The notes under the pieces were generated by a model. The model ran no database searches. It saw nothing but the letters and a program-made list of their open reading frames with translations, and was not told where the DNA came from. 64,000 bases of DNA from Streptomyces sp. NBC_00249 (GTDB taxonomy: Bacteria; Actinomycetota; Actinomycetes; Streptomycetales; Streptomycetaceae). Positions within the stretch are counted from its first letter, which is position 1. Each line of letters opens with the position of its first letter. The stretch is from the NCBI RefSeq assembly GCF_026342355.1, contig NZ_JAPEMV010000001.1, positions 1,054,001 to 1,118,000 of the forward strand, given 5' to 3'. Shown piece by piece: positions 41,079 to 51,524 of the stretch. A program made the translations under genes and the position numbers.

Positions 41079-42869
41079 TTGTCTCAGCCCAGCTCCTCCT
41101 CCGACGGCTACGACATAGCCTTCAAGGCCCTCCTCGGGGCCTTCGCCGTCGCCATCCCCCTCGCCCACCTCGCCTGGCTCGGCGGGAACATCACCGCCCT
41201 GGCCACCGGCAACCCCTGGGCCGCCTACCGGCCCGCCGACGCCCTCATACGCCCCGACCAGCTCTGGCCCGGCCTGGGAGAAACGTCCCTGCTGATCGGT
41301 GCGCGGATCCTGCCCGTCCTGGCCATGCTCGCCCTTGCCGCCGCCAGCGGCCTGTGGTGGAGCCGCCACAAGGGCACGCTCGGCGGCAACGGGAAGCGCC
41401 GCATCGAGGGCACCGCGAAGGCCAAGGACATCGCACCTGTCCTGGCCGCCGCAATCACCGACAAAGCCCGCAGCCTGCGCCCGAGCTTGAAGGACGCCCA
41501 ACGCATCGCCCCGTCCGACACCGGGATCCTCCTCGGCAATCTCCAGGGCAGCAAGACCGAAGTCCGGATGGGGTGGGAGGACGTAGCGGTCGCGATCATG
41601 GCCCCCCGCTCCGGCAAGACCACCTCGCTGGCGATTCCCTCCATCCTGGCCGCGCCCGGCGCCGTACTCCTCACCAGCAACAAAGCGGCCGGTGACGCCT
41701 ATACGACCTGCTTCGACGCCCGCAGCAAGGTAGGGCGGGTGTGGTCGATGGACCCTCAGCAGATCGCCCACGCACCGCGCACCATGTGGTGGAACCCGTT
41801 GGCGGACGCGAAGTCTCTGGAGGGCGCGGGGCGGTTGGCGGGACACTTCCTCTCCGCGTCCGTGGACGCGAGCCAGCAGGGGGACTTCTGGTCGAAGGCC
41901 GGCAGCAACGTCCTGAGCCAGCTGTTCCTGGCCGCGGCCCTCGACAACCGTCCGATCACGGACGTGATGCAGTGGCTGGCCTTCCCCGCCGACCGGCGCC
42001 CCCTCGACATCCTGCGCGACCACGGATTCACCGCTGTCGCGGCCCAGTTGAAGGGAACGGTCGAGGGCCCGCCGGAAACCAGAGACGGTGTGTATGAGAC
42101 CGCGAGACAGTACGCGTCCGCCCTGCTCAGCGCCGACATCGCCACCTGGGTGACCCCGCAGAAGGACGTCCCGGAGTTCCGCCCGGCCGATTTCGTGGCC
42201 TCCACCGACACGCTGTTCCTGCTCTCCAAGGACGGTGGCGGCGGAGCCTCCGCGCTGATCGCGGCGTGCGCGGACTCGGTGATGCGGGCGGCGACTTCCC
42301 GAGCCGAACGCAGCGGCGGACGTCTCGACCCGCCCATGCTCGCGATCCTCGACGAGGCGGCAAACGTGTGCAAGATCAGCGATTTGCCCGACCTGTATTC
42401 GCACCTGGGTTCCCGCGGGATCATCCCGATCACGATCCTGCAGAGCTACCGGCAGGGCCAGAAAGTGTGGTCGGACGCAGGCATGGACGCCATGTGGTCG
42501 GCGGCAACGATCAAGGTCATCGGTGCCGGTATCGATGATCCCGATTTCGCGGACAAGCTCAGCCGGCTGATCGGCGACCACGACGTCGAGACGAAGTCCA
42601 CCTCCATCTCCGACTCGGGCAAGTCCACCTCGATCAGCATGCGGCAGGAGCGGATCCTGCCCGCGGACCGGATCCGCGCGCTGCCCAAGGGCACCGCCCT
42701 GCTCTTCGCCACCGGGCTCCGCCCGGCCGCGCTCGACCTGCGCCCCTGGTACCTCGAACCGGGCGCGGGCGACCTGGCCGCCGCGTCCAAGGCAGCCTCG
42801 GACGCGATCACCGCGCGGGCCGTCGCCAAAGCCGCCCCTACGCAGGCCGACTTCAAGAAGGCCGCGTGA
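41079..42869 (+). CDS. VirD4/TraG-type coupling protein, TTG start
   Basis: A 596-residue membrane ATPase. Two N-terminal TM helices (ALLGAFAVAIPLAHLAWLGG; LLIGARILPVLAMLALAAASGLW) precede the TraG/VirD4 core. Walker A is MAPRSGKTTSLAIPSI (about 172-187), then the VLLTSNKAAGDAY block and WWNPLADAKSLEGAGRLAGHFL. Walker B is MLAILDEAANVCKISDLPDLYSHLGSRG (near 419), then ITILQSYRQGQKVW. R-S-G-K-T and the D-E-A-A-N box are diagnostic. It should link the relaxosome to the mating channel at the membrane. TTG at 41079; the RBS is weak (GGA). Confidence 0.92.
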   Translation: MSQPSSSSDGYDIAFKALLGAFAVAIPLAHLAWLGGNITALATGNPWAAYRPADALIRPDQLWPGLGETSLLIGARILPVLAMLALAAASGLWWSRHKGTLGGNGKRRIEGTAKAKDIAPVLAAAITDKARSLRPSLKDAQRIAPSDTGILLGNLQGSKTEVRMGWEDVAVAIMAPRSGKTTSLAIPSILAAPGAVLLTSNKAAGDAYTTCFDARSKVGRVWSMDPQQIAHAPRTMWWNPLADAKSLEGAGRLAGHFLSASVDASQQGDFWSKAGSNVLSQLFLAAALDNRPITDVMQWLAFPADRRPLDILRDHGFTAVAAQLKGTVEGPPETRDGVYETARQYASALLSADIATWVTPQKDVPEFRPADFVASTDTLFLLSKDGGGGASALIAACADSVMRAATSRAERSGGRLDPPMLAILDEAANVCKISDLPDLYSHLGSRGIIPITILQSYRQGQKVWSDAGMDAMWSAATIKVIGAGIDDPDFADKLSRLIGDHDVETKSTSISDSGKSTSISMRQERILPADRIRALPKGTALLFATGLRPAALDLRPWYLEPGAGDLAAASKAASDAITARAVAKAAPTQADFKKAA

Positions 42870-43075
42870 TACCGCACCTCACACCCGTGCGATTCCGCTA
42901 CACGAATGCCTTCATCCGTGCCTGACGCCGCCGCCACCCGCCACCGGCCTGGATGGCCTTTGCCGTCAGCGCCGCCGCCGAGACCGGGCTACGGCGACCG
43001 ACCGCCACGGTGGGCCGCCCCACCGCCCGCACCTGCGCCATCAGGCATCCGCCTTCCCCTATCCCAGGAGACCCC

Positions 43076-43885
43076 TTGCCCCAATCCTTCCCCCTCGGCC
43101 CGAGCAACGAGGAACTGCTGCTCCTCACCAACCTGCTGCTCGATGCCGCGTACGGGTTCGACGACCTCAAGAAGCAGCGCAGCGCGGGCCAGGGACAGCT
43201 GGAGAAGATGGTGCGGATCAGCGGCACCCTGCACCGGACTTCGCTGCTCTGCGGCAAGCTGCTCTCCAAGGCGGCGCTGAGCGACGCGCCGACCACCCTC
43301 GACGGCCGCGAGGCCGTCGCCCTCCTGCGCCAGCTGACCGAGGCCACCACGACCGCCGCCGCACGGGCGGCGGACACCATCTCGGCTCTCGCTCACGACG
43401 ACACCGCCTCTGCCGGCGGCCTCCTGGAACAGACCCGCGCCCCGCTGTCCCGAGCGCCCTCGGCCGTCGAGCCGATCCGCGCCGCCCTGCTGCGGCACGA
43501 AGGACTCATCTGCGCCCAGATACGTGCCGCGCGGGCGGGCCTGAGCCCGGGAGGCAAGACCGTCACGATCAGCGACGCCCAACGCAAAGGGCTCGCTTCC
43601 CTGGCGCGGGGCGACGGCGTATTCCGCGAGCGCTACGGCACCCGGGAGGTCGTATCCCCCCTGTCCGCGCACGTCCTGCCGGCCACAGTCGACACCCTCG
43701 CCACCAAACAGCTCATCACCGTCACACCGCTCCCGGAACACCAGGACCGATTCGGTCTGCGGCTCACCACCACCGGCGTCCAGGCCCTGCTCGCAGCCAG
43801 CACCCGTCGGGTCCGCTCCGTCACCGCCACGACCCCCGCTCCGGCAAGAACGAACTCAGCAGGCCCGGCGGTTGCCCGCCGCTGA
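43076..43885 (+). CDS. Coiled-coil/winged-helix hypothetical protein (269 aa), TTG start
   Basis: TTG at 43076 after AGGAG. The N-terminal half is helical (NEELLLLTNLLLDAAYGFDDLKKQRSAGQGQLEKMVRISG, LRQLTEATTTAAARAADTISAL). The C-terminal half is winged-helix-like: TISDAQRKGLASLARGDGVFRERYGTREV, STHVL-type helices, LATKQLITVT, FGLRLTTTGVQALLAAS. It is a paralogue of the 15743-16417 product on the other arm. DNA binding is likely but unproven. About 200 bp without a gene precede it. Confidence 0.66.
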   Translation: MPQSFPLGPSNEELLLLTNLLLDAAYGFDDLKKQRSAGQGQLEKMVRISGTLHRTSLLCGKLLSKAALSDAPTTLDGREAVALLRQLTEATTTAAARAADTISALAHDDTASAGGLLEQTRAPLSRAPSAVEPIRAALLRHEGLICAQIRAARAGLSPGGKTVTISDAQRKGLASLARGDGVFRERYGTREVVSPLSAHVLPATVDTLATKQLITVTPLPEHQDRFGLRLTTTGVQALLAASTRRVRSVTATTPAPARTNSAGPAVARR

Positions 43886-43930
43886 GCGGCCGGACCACAC
43901 CACCGCCCCGTACCCACCCAAGGAGATCTC

Positions 43931-44470
43931 ACGCCCCCCACCAACCACTTCGGCGCACCCACCCCCGCCGACATCGCACGCGCCCTCGCCACCCGCATCT
44001 CCACCAACCCGCCGCCTCCGCCGCACGTCGTGACCGTCAGCTTCGGCCTGCTGCGCAGCGCCGAGTCCCGCTACGACTTCCGTTCCTCCGGCGGACCCGT
44101 GCTCGGCCTCGCCAACACACTGCACGCCCAGCTGTACGGCCTTCCGCTCGAACGCCCGCCGCTGCCAGGTGCACTGGACGAGCTGCTCCAGGCCACCGGT
44201 CACGACGACGACCAGGAGGCAGTGCTCGGCCTGGTCTCTGCCCAGTTGGAGGCCGCCGCCGCGCTCATCGAACGGGCCCGACTCCAGGCCCGCTGGAACC
44301 GGCTGCCAGAGACGGTGCACGCCCGTCTCGTCACCAGCCAGGCACTCGCCCAGCACCTGGCCAGCGAACTCCAACAGTTGGCGCCTGCCTTCACGCAGCC
44401 CGGCACGCCCGCCGCGCCGGCACCCAGCCTCCCTGCGCCTGCCGCATCAGCTGCACGATCCCGGCTCTGA
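43931..44470 (+). CDS. Hypothetical protein (179 aa), apparent ACG start
   Basis: AAGGAG (43919-43924) is followed after 6 nt by ACG at 43931, in frame with a protein-like N-terminus (PPTNHFGAPTPADIARALATRISTN). The first normal start, GTG at 44030, has no RBS and would remove 33 residues. The body is helical: GLANTLHAQLYGLPLERPPLPGALDELLQATGH, LGLVSAQLEAAAALIERARLQARW, HARLVTSQALAQHLASELQQLA. The last motif recalls paralogue family A of the left arm. Confidence 0.58.
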   Translation, partial: TPPTNHFGAPTPADIARALATRISTNPPPPPHVVTVSFGLLRSAESRYDFRSSGGPVLGLANTLHAQLYGLPLERPPLPGALDELLQATGHDDDQEAVLGLVSAQLEAAAALIERARLQARWNRLPETVHARLVTSQALAQHLASELQQLAPAFTQPGTPAAPAPSLPAPAASAARSRL

Positions 44471-44614
44471 AGCCGACCTCGGCGGCAGCACTGAACGTGG
44501 CACTTCCCGCGCATTGCTGAGGCCCGCCCCGCCCCTCCCGGATTTCCCGGCTTCCCGCCCCGCCGCGTCCCGAGCATTTCGGCACCCGGCCCCACCCGAA
44601 GGCCCTCCCTGCCT

Positions 44615-44875
44615 ATGACCGAGCCCACCGACGGCCAGTTGTTCGACGTGCCCGAGCCCCGCACACCCGTCGAACTCCTCCTCTCCCTGGCTGGCAACTA
44701 CACCCGGCACAACGACGCCCTCGCCCTCTTCCGGCCCACCCACGCCTCTGGTCCAGAGCTGGGTGCGCACGCCAACTCCGCGGCGCAGCTGGCACACGAG
44801 TCCCTCGCGGCAGTCAAGGCCGTCCAGGACCAGCAGCTGTACGCGAGCGCCGACCTGATCGACGCGAGATCGCCG
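44615..44875 (+). pseudogene. 5' fragment of a small ICE gene, cut by an integrase remnant
   Basis: ATG at 44615 after GAAGG opens a normal frame: MTEPTDGQLFDVPEPRTPVE, LLLSLAGNYTRHNDALALF, ELGAHANSAAQLAHESLAAVKAVQDQQLYASADLIDA. Up to about 44865 it looks like the other small helical ICE proteins. Beyond that the frame runs on, but the protein becomes Arg/His/Pro-rich nonsense antiparallel to a real gene in another frame. The 3' part was therefore replaced by the adjacent recombinase segment. Confidence 0.6.
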
Positions 44876-45914
44876 CACCGGCCGGAATTCCGATCCTTCG
44901 CGTGTCTTCGAGATGGTCAGGGCCATGGTCGGCGTCTGGCTGTTCGCCGGCTGCCGCATCGACGAACTACGCCGCCTGGACCTGGAATGCATCACCTGGG
45001 ACGAAGGAACCGACGAACGAACCGGCGAGACGTACCCGATCTGCCTGCTGCACATCCCGCAGAACAAGACCAGCGGGCCCTTCGCCAAACCCGTCGACCC
45101 GCTGGTCGGAGAACTGATCGACGCCTGGAAACTGGTCCGCTCGCCCCAGCCCGACCTCGCGGACCGCAAGACCGGCCTGCCCCGCCAGCACCTGTTCTGC
45201 CACCGCGGCCAGTTGGTGGGCAACGCCTACCTCAACGAGAACATCATCCCAGCCCTCTGCCAGAAGGCCGGCATCCCCACCGAGGACTCCCGCGGCGCCC
45301 TCACCAGCCACCGGGCCCGCAGCACCATCGCCACCCAGCTCCTCAACGCCCGCGCCCCCCTCACCCTCGGCGACCTGCAGCAATGGCTCGGCCACAAGCA
45401 CCCCGCCAGCACCCGCTACTACGCCCAGATCCTCCAACGAACCCTGACCGCCGCCTACCGGAAGGCCGACTACTTCGCCCGCAACATGCGCACCATCGAA
45501 GTCCTCATCGACCGCGACAGCATCCTCACCGGTGCCGCCGCCGGCGGCGAACAGCCCTGGAAGTACTACGACCTCGGCGACGGCTACTGCAGCTACGACT
45601 TCTTCGCCAAGTGCCCCCACCGCATGGCCTGCGCCCGCTGCCCCTTCTACGTCCCCAAGGAGTCCACCAAGGGCCAGCTCCTGGCCGTCAAGGACGGCAT
45701 CAACCCCATGCTCGAACAGCTCGACCTGACCGACGACGAGCGCGAGGCCCTCGAGGGGGACCGCGACGCGGTCACGGCCCTCACCCAGCGGCTCGCCGAC
45801 ATCCCCACCCCTGCCGGCCCGACCCCGAAAGAGCTCGGGACCGACAACGCCTTCATCCCCCTCACCTCGCTCATGGGCACGGTCCCGGCACGCACCGAAG
45901 AGCGGGAGCAGTGA
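44859..45914 (+). pseudogene. Truncated tyrosine recombinase (C-terminal part only)
   Basis: The frame opens at 44859 (RRTGRNSDPSRVFEMV) and has its first ATG at 44913. Catalytic motifs remain: Arg in LFAGCRIDELRRLDL, HRARSTIATQLL, and LGHKHPASTRYYAQIL with the Tyr nucleophile. It ends with a Cys-rich tail (GYCSYDFFAKCPHRMACARCPFYVP) typical of long actinomycete transposon-type integrases. About half of the protein is missing at the N-terminus (roughly 335 residues remain), and the junction lies inside another gene, so this is a recombination scar and probably inactive. Confidence 0.75.
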
Positions 45915-45931
45915 AGCCTCGGGCAGGATCC

Positions 45932-47206
<1,275 letters not shown>

Positions 47207-47414
47207 CACTTGCTCCTTCACTGCACCAGCCGTCGATCTCGGCGCACGGTAGCCGAAGAAGGTGTCCAGCAGGGGTGGCCGGACCGCAGCCCCTCAGCGG
47301 GCCCGGTCCGGTCGCGATCCCGACGGCTGCACCGCACACGGCGAGGCCAGCAACAGCCCAGAAATCCCAGGCCCTATAGAGCGGCCTACACACATCACCA
47401 GAAAGGTCACAACA

Positions 47415-47780
47415 CTGTCTCGATTCTCAATAACTTGCCCATTTCACGGAAATGCGCAATGGCGCAGCATCAGGGACAGCTCGCCCAGCGAATGGGATGA
47501 CGTAGTCGATTTCGATGCGGCCATCCGCCAGGGCAATGCCCGCGCGACCGCGAGCGGCAACCCGCTCCTCAGCCAGGCTTTTCTGCACCGGTCCCGGGTA
47601 CCCCTTTCCGAGGCGCCGATCGACCATGTCACCGCAGCAGAATGGGCCGCCCTCCAACAGGAGAACGACGCTCCGGACGCGGAGGCTCTCGAAGCCGGTG
47701 TCGTGGACGGATGCTCGCCGTGGGCCTGCCGGGGTGAGCAGCCCGAACCGGTCCAGGACGACTTCGGGCTGGCCGTATGA
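47415..47780 (+). CDS. Hypothetical protein upstream of the C5 methyltransferase, apparent CTG start
   Basis: The protein-like frame SRFSITCPFHGNAQWRSIRDSSPSEWDDVVDFDAAIRQGNARATASGNPLLSQAFLHRSRVPL has no ATG/GTG/TTG start near its beginning. CTG at 47415 lies 8 nt after AGAAAGG and directly before SRFS. It ends DGCSPWACRG...DDFGLAV, overlapping the methyltransferase by 4 bp (ATGA). CPFHG and CSPWACRG may bind metal. Coupling suggests a partner of the methyltransferase. Confidence 0.62.
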   Translation: MSRFSITCPFHGNAQWRSIRDSSPSEWDDVVDFDAAIRQGNARATASGNPLLSQAFLHRSRVPLSEAPIDHVTAAEWAALQQENDAPDAEALEAGVVDGCSPWACRGEQPEPVQDDFGLAV

Positions 47781-49015
47781 GAGACCTCATCGTGGACCTC
47801 TTCGCCGGTCCGGGCGGCTGGGGGCACGCCCTGCACGTCTTGGGTGTGCGCGACGTCGGCCTGGAGTGGGACGAATGGGCCTGCAAGACCCGCGCCGCAG
47901 CCGGGCAGACCACGATCCGCACCGACATCGCGCTCTACCCGGTCCGGCCCTTCGTGGGGCGGACCCGCGGGCTGATAGCGAGCCCGCCCTGCCAGGCATG
48001 GAGCATGGCCGGCAAACGCCTCGGGCTTGTCGACCAGCCCCTTGTCCACCAGGCGGTCGCCGACCTCGCGGTCGGCCGCGACACCCGGCCCCAGCTACTT
48101 GCCGCATGCCAGGACCCGCGGTCGCTACTGGCCGCCGAGCCGATGCGATACCTCCATGCCCTCCACACCGTGGGCGAGCCGGAGTGGGTACTGATGGAGG
48201 AGGTGCCCGACGTCGCACCGCTGTGGAAGCAGTACGCCGCCGTGCTGCGCACCTGGGGGTTCTCCACCTGGAGCGGCATCCTGAACGCGGCCGACTACGG
48301 TGTACCGCAGACCAGGAGGCGGGCGATCCTGATCGCCTCCCGCACCCGTCGGGCCGCCCCGCCCGAACCCACGCACGCCAAGCTCGGCGAGCAGGAATCC
48401 CTCTTCGGGCCCGGCCGCCAGCGATGGGTGTCCATGGCCGAAGCCCTGGGCTGGGGCCGCACGGACGGGCCCGTGCCCACTGTGTGCGCCGGCGGCGGAC
48501 CCGGGGGCGGACCCGAACCCTTCCCGTCCGGCTCACGCAAGACGCTGTCCGACGCCCGCGACCGCGGCGCCTGGCAAAACCCCCCGCCCCGCACGGCCCC
48601 CTCCCGGAGCTCCAAGACCGGCTCGCCGTGCAGGTGCCGTGAAGGGGCCCGGCCGTCGCCGCGCTGCACGGCCGGACCGGACTGGGTGCTGCGCAGCAAC
48701 AGCCAGGCGAACGCGTCCGTCCGCCCCGTGACCGAGCCGGCCGCCACCTTGTTCTTCGGCAATCGCGCCAACGAATGCATCTGGACCACCCGCTCCACCA
48801 CGACCCTGGGCTCCGCCGCGGCGCCGGCAATCCGGATCACCGCCGAGGAAGCCGGGATCCTGCAATCCTTCCCGGCGGCCTACCCCTGGCAGGGCAACAA
48901 GGGCCAGCGCTTCTCCCAGATCGGCAACGCCGTCCCCCCGTTGCTCGCAGGGCACTTGATCGCCCCGCACGTGGAACGCACGCTCAACCGCGACGACTTC
49001 GTCCTGGCGGCGTGA
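47777..49015 (+). CDS. dcm: C5-cytosine DNA methyltransferase
   Basis: A 412-residue enzyme with all main motifs: I VDLFAGPGGWGHAL (5-18), IV SPPCQAWSMAG (catalytic Cys near 70), VI as EEVPDVAPLW (Glu-Glu in place of Glu-Asn), VIII QTRRRAILIA (near 177), and X FSQIGNAVPPLLAGHL (near 380). The motif VI change (ENV to EEV) is seen in several actinomycete element enzymes. The variable region is long and Pro/Arg-rich. No restriction nuclease is adjacent. It probably protects the element from host restriction. Confidence 0.9.
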   Translation: MRDLIVDLFAGPGGWGHALHVLGVRDVGLEWDEWACKTRAAAGQTTIRTDIALYPVRPFVGRTRGLIASPPCQAWSMAGKRLGLVDQPLVHQAVADLAVGRDTRPQLLAACQDPRSLLAAEPMRYLHALHTVGEPEWVLMEEVPDVAPLWKQYAAVLRTWGFSTWSGILNAADYGVPQTRRRAILIASRTRRAAPPEPTHAKLGEQESLFGPGRQRWVSMAEALGWGRTDGPVPTVCAGGGPGGGPEPFPSGSRKTLSDARDRGAWQNPPPRTAPSRSSKTGSPCRCREGARPSPRCTAGPDWVLRSNSQANASVRPVTEPAATLFFGNRANECIWTTRSTTTLGSAAAPAIRITAEEAGILQSFPAAYPWQGNKGQRFSQIGNAVPPLLAGHLIAPHVERTLNRDDFVLAA

Positions 49016-50130
49016 TGGTCGACCACGCCCACGCCGCATCCGAGGAGGAGCCCCTCGGCGATCCGCCGCCACTGCCTGTGGTCCACTACGCCGAGCAGGC
49101 CCTGCTCGGCGCCCTGCTCCTGGTACCCGACCGCCTGAAGACCATCGGCCTGCTCGAGCCCGAGCACTTCGCCAGCGCCGCCCACAGCAGCCTGTTCGCG
49201 GCGATGCGCACGGTGTCCCCGCCCACGCCCGAGGTCCACCGCACCAGCCCGGTATGGCCCAACCAGCTCCTCGCCGCCGCCCAAACCCGCGCCCTGACAG
49301 CCGCCTACCTGCACATCCTCATCAGCAACTGCCCCACAGACGCCCATGCCCCGGCCTATGCCCAGATGGTCCGCTCCGGACACGCCCGCCGCCTCCTGCG
49401 CCGGCACGCCGGGCTCCTCTCCCAGGCCGCCCGCGCCCCGGGGCCCGACCCGGCCGGAACGGTACTGGCCCGCGCCGACCAGCTCGCTGTCTACCTCGAC
49501 GAGTTGGCCACGGCCTTCCCCTCTCACCCCGGGTCGATGCCCCGAACCCCGGCGGCACCCGACCCGGCAGTCGAGACGTCGGCGGAGGCGGAAGACGAGG
49601 AACGGATGCTGCTGGCCGCAGCGACCGCACGCCCCGACGACCTGCCGCGGATGCGCTGGCTACACGAAAGCGACTTCACCGTCCCCGTGCACGCCGCCCT
49701 CTTCGCCTGCCTGACAGCCCTCGCCCGCAGAGGGGCGCCCGTGGACCCCGTCACCCTCCTTTGGGAGGCCCAGCAACACGGCCTGCTTCACGCGGGGTTC
49801 GGCCCTGAGGATGTCCTCGGCCTGGTCTCCCATCCCGCCGGGGCTCCCGAGCACTGGGGCCAGAAGATCCTCCAGCGCGCCCTGCTCAGTCAGGCCGTCA
49901 CGGTTGCTGCCCGGATCGCAACGCTGACGTCGGACGAGGCAACCTCCGTCCACCAACTGGCCACCGGCAGCCGCCGGGCACTCTCCGCACTGTCCTCCGT
50001 CCGGACCCGCTGGCACCACGCCACCAACGACCCTGGCGAGAAGCCCCCGTCCCGCCCGTCAGCCGCCCCTCGAACTCCGGCCGTACGAGCTGGCCCCGCC
50101 GCACGAACCCCAGCCCGGCCAGGCCGATAG
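49015..50130 (+). CDS. Protein with two DnaB-N-like domains (371 aa)
   Basis: ATG at 49015 overlaps the methyltransferase stop. Two repeats resemble the helical N-terminal domain of DnaB helicase. The first (about 22-130) is HYAEQALLGALLLVPDRLKTIGLLEPEHFASAAHSSLFAAM. The second (about 185-290) is DEERMLLAAATARPDDLPRMRWLHESDFTVPVHAALFACLTALARRGAPVDPVTLLWEAQQHGLL. The RecA-type helicase core is absent. Such truncated forms could bind primase or block or recruit host DnaB during element replication. The tail is Pro/Ala/Arg-rich. Confidence 0.72.
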   Translation: MVDHAHAASEEEPLGDPPPLPVVHYAEQALLGALLLVPDRLKTIGLLEPEHFASAAHSSLFAAMRTVSPPTPEVHRTSPVWPNQLLAAAQTRALTAAYLHILISNCPTDAHAPAYAQMVRSGHARRLLRRHAGLLSQAARAPGPDPAGTVLARADQLAVYLDELATAFPSHPGSMPRTPAAPDPAVETSAEAEDEERMLLAAATARPDDLPRMRWLHESDFTVPVHAALFACLTALARRGAPVDPVTLLWEAQQHGLLHAGFGPEDVLGLVSHPAGAPEHWGQKILQRALLSQAVTVAARIATLTSDEATSVHQLATGSRRALSALSSVRTRWHHATNDPGEKPPSRPSAAPRTPAVRAGPAARTPARPGR

Positions 50131-50158
50131 CCATTCCCGCCGCGACCGAAAGCCCCTC

Positions 50159-51454
50159 ATGCCTCACGCCCCCGCCGACGCGCACATCCGCTTCGCCCTC
50201 CGCCCAGACCACCACCCGGCCGTCATCGCCACGACCTCCGGCTCCACGAGTGACGCCGCCCGCTCTCACCTGCACGACCTCGGCTTCCGCAGCATCGGAC
50301 CGGACGCCATGGTCCTCGCCCGCATCGACCATGAGGAGCCGTACTACGCGAACACCGCAGCCGAGCAACTGAGTCGGTACGGCTTCACCGTCGAGATCGA
50401 GACGGCCCTCCAGGACGAGATCGAAACGGAATGGACCTGGGGCAACTATCCCTTCCCCTGGTGCACCCGCGACGAAGTCCGCGAGGTGAGTGCCGAAGCC
50501 CAGCGCATCCACGACGACATCGCCGAAGGCCGCCTGATCATCCACGCCCACGCCAACGACGGGCACACGACCGTCGCCGTGGGCACGTACGCCAGCGGCG
50601 TTCGCCGCCACGTCCACCTTCACGGAGAGAACCACGTCCGCCAAGTCGCCATGGCCTACGAGGACGAGACTGAGGCCGTGGCAGAGTTCCACAGGCTGTA
50701 CACCGTCGCCGTCCGCCCCGGCCCCGCCCCGCTCACAGACGTCGAACAGAGCGTCCACCGAGCCCTACGCGGCGAGAGCGCACCGTCGCCCAGGCTCCAG
50801 CTCACGAAAGCGCAGTCGGCCCTGCCGACGGTCGCCGCTCCCGGCGAACACGAGCAGTTCCTCAACGCCCTTTTCGAGTCGAGGCAGCAGTGGGCCAAGT
50901 ACCGTACCTGGAGTGACGAGACAACCATCGCCGCGCACGAGAGCCTCACCGTTCGGGCCGAGTTCGACCACGAGGCCCGCCATCGCACCGACATCGCCTG
51001 GACGATCGCCGAGTACGACGGGCCCGTGGGCGAGAGGCTCTGGCGGGCGACCATCACCGCCGGCACCCCCGTCCGCCTCATCCACGCGATCATCGACCAC
51101 CTCGACACTCCGCTCCCGATAGACGCAGCGGAGCCCCACACTCCTCTGGAGGAGGCTGGCTGGTCCGCGGCAAGCCACCCGGCCCGCACGACGTGGCAAG
51201 CCCCAAACCGCAGCCTTGCCTTCGAGCACCTGCCACACGCGGCCGACGACCGATGGACCGCCTTCGGCGGCGACGACGCGAACCGACCCGCCTGGGCCAT
51301 CCGCCTCTCCGCAGGCGCGCCCCACGACATCCTCATCCAGCTCGCCGCCGCAGCCGCCGAGTTGGCTTCGCCTCCACCTTCCGCAGCGCGGCGGTCACCT
51401 ACCCTTCCCCGTCTTCCCCCGCCCCCTCCTCAGCCGCGCGCCCGAGTCCGCTGA
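50159..51454 (+). CDS. Multidomain hypothetical protein with DUF317-like C-terminus (431 aa)
   Basis: ATG at 50159 after GAAAG. The N-terminal 85 residues share a pattern with the 30436 product (HIRFALRPDHHPAVIA, LHDLGFRSIGPDAMVLARID, YGFTVEIET). The middle part (TRDEVREVSAEAQRIHDDI, VAVGTYASGVRRHVHLHGENH) is unknown. The C-terminal part (TDIAWTIAEYDGPVGERLWRATITAGTPVRLIHAIIDHL; TPLEEAGWS; FGGDDANRPAWAIRLSAGAPHDILIQLAAAAAEL) follows DUF317 spacing. It appears to be a fusion of two ICE families. Confidence 0.68.
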   Translation: MPHAPADAHIRFALRPDHHPAVIATTSGSTSDAARSHLHDLGFRSIGPDAMVLARIDHEEPYYANTAAEQLSRYGFTVEIETALQDEIETEWTWGNYPFPWCTRDEVREVSAEAQRIHDDIAEGRLIIHAHANDGHTTVAVGTYASGVRRHVHLHGENHVRQVAMAYEDETEAVAEFHRLYTVAVRPGPAPLTDVEQSVHRALRGESAPSPRLQLTKAQSALPTVAAPGEHEQFLNALFESRQQWAKYRTWSDETTIAAHESLTVRAEFDHEARHRTDIAWTIAEYDGPVGERLWRATITAGTPVRLIHAIIDHLDTPLPIDAAEPHTPLEEAGWSAASHPARTTWQAPNRSLAFEHLPHAADDRWTAFGGDDANRPAWAIRLSAGAPHDILIQLAAAAAELASPPPSAARRSPTLPRLPPPPPQPRARVR

Positions 51455-51524
51455 TCCCGGCACCCATGGCACGGTGCAGGTGGCGCCCTACCGAGTCAAG
51501 ACCGATGCTGCGAGATCTTGATGG

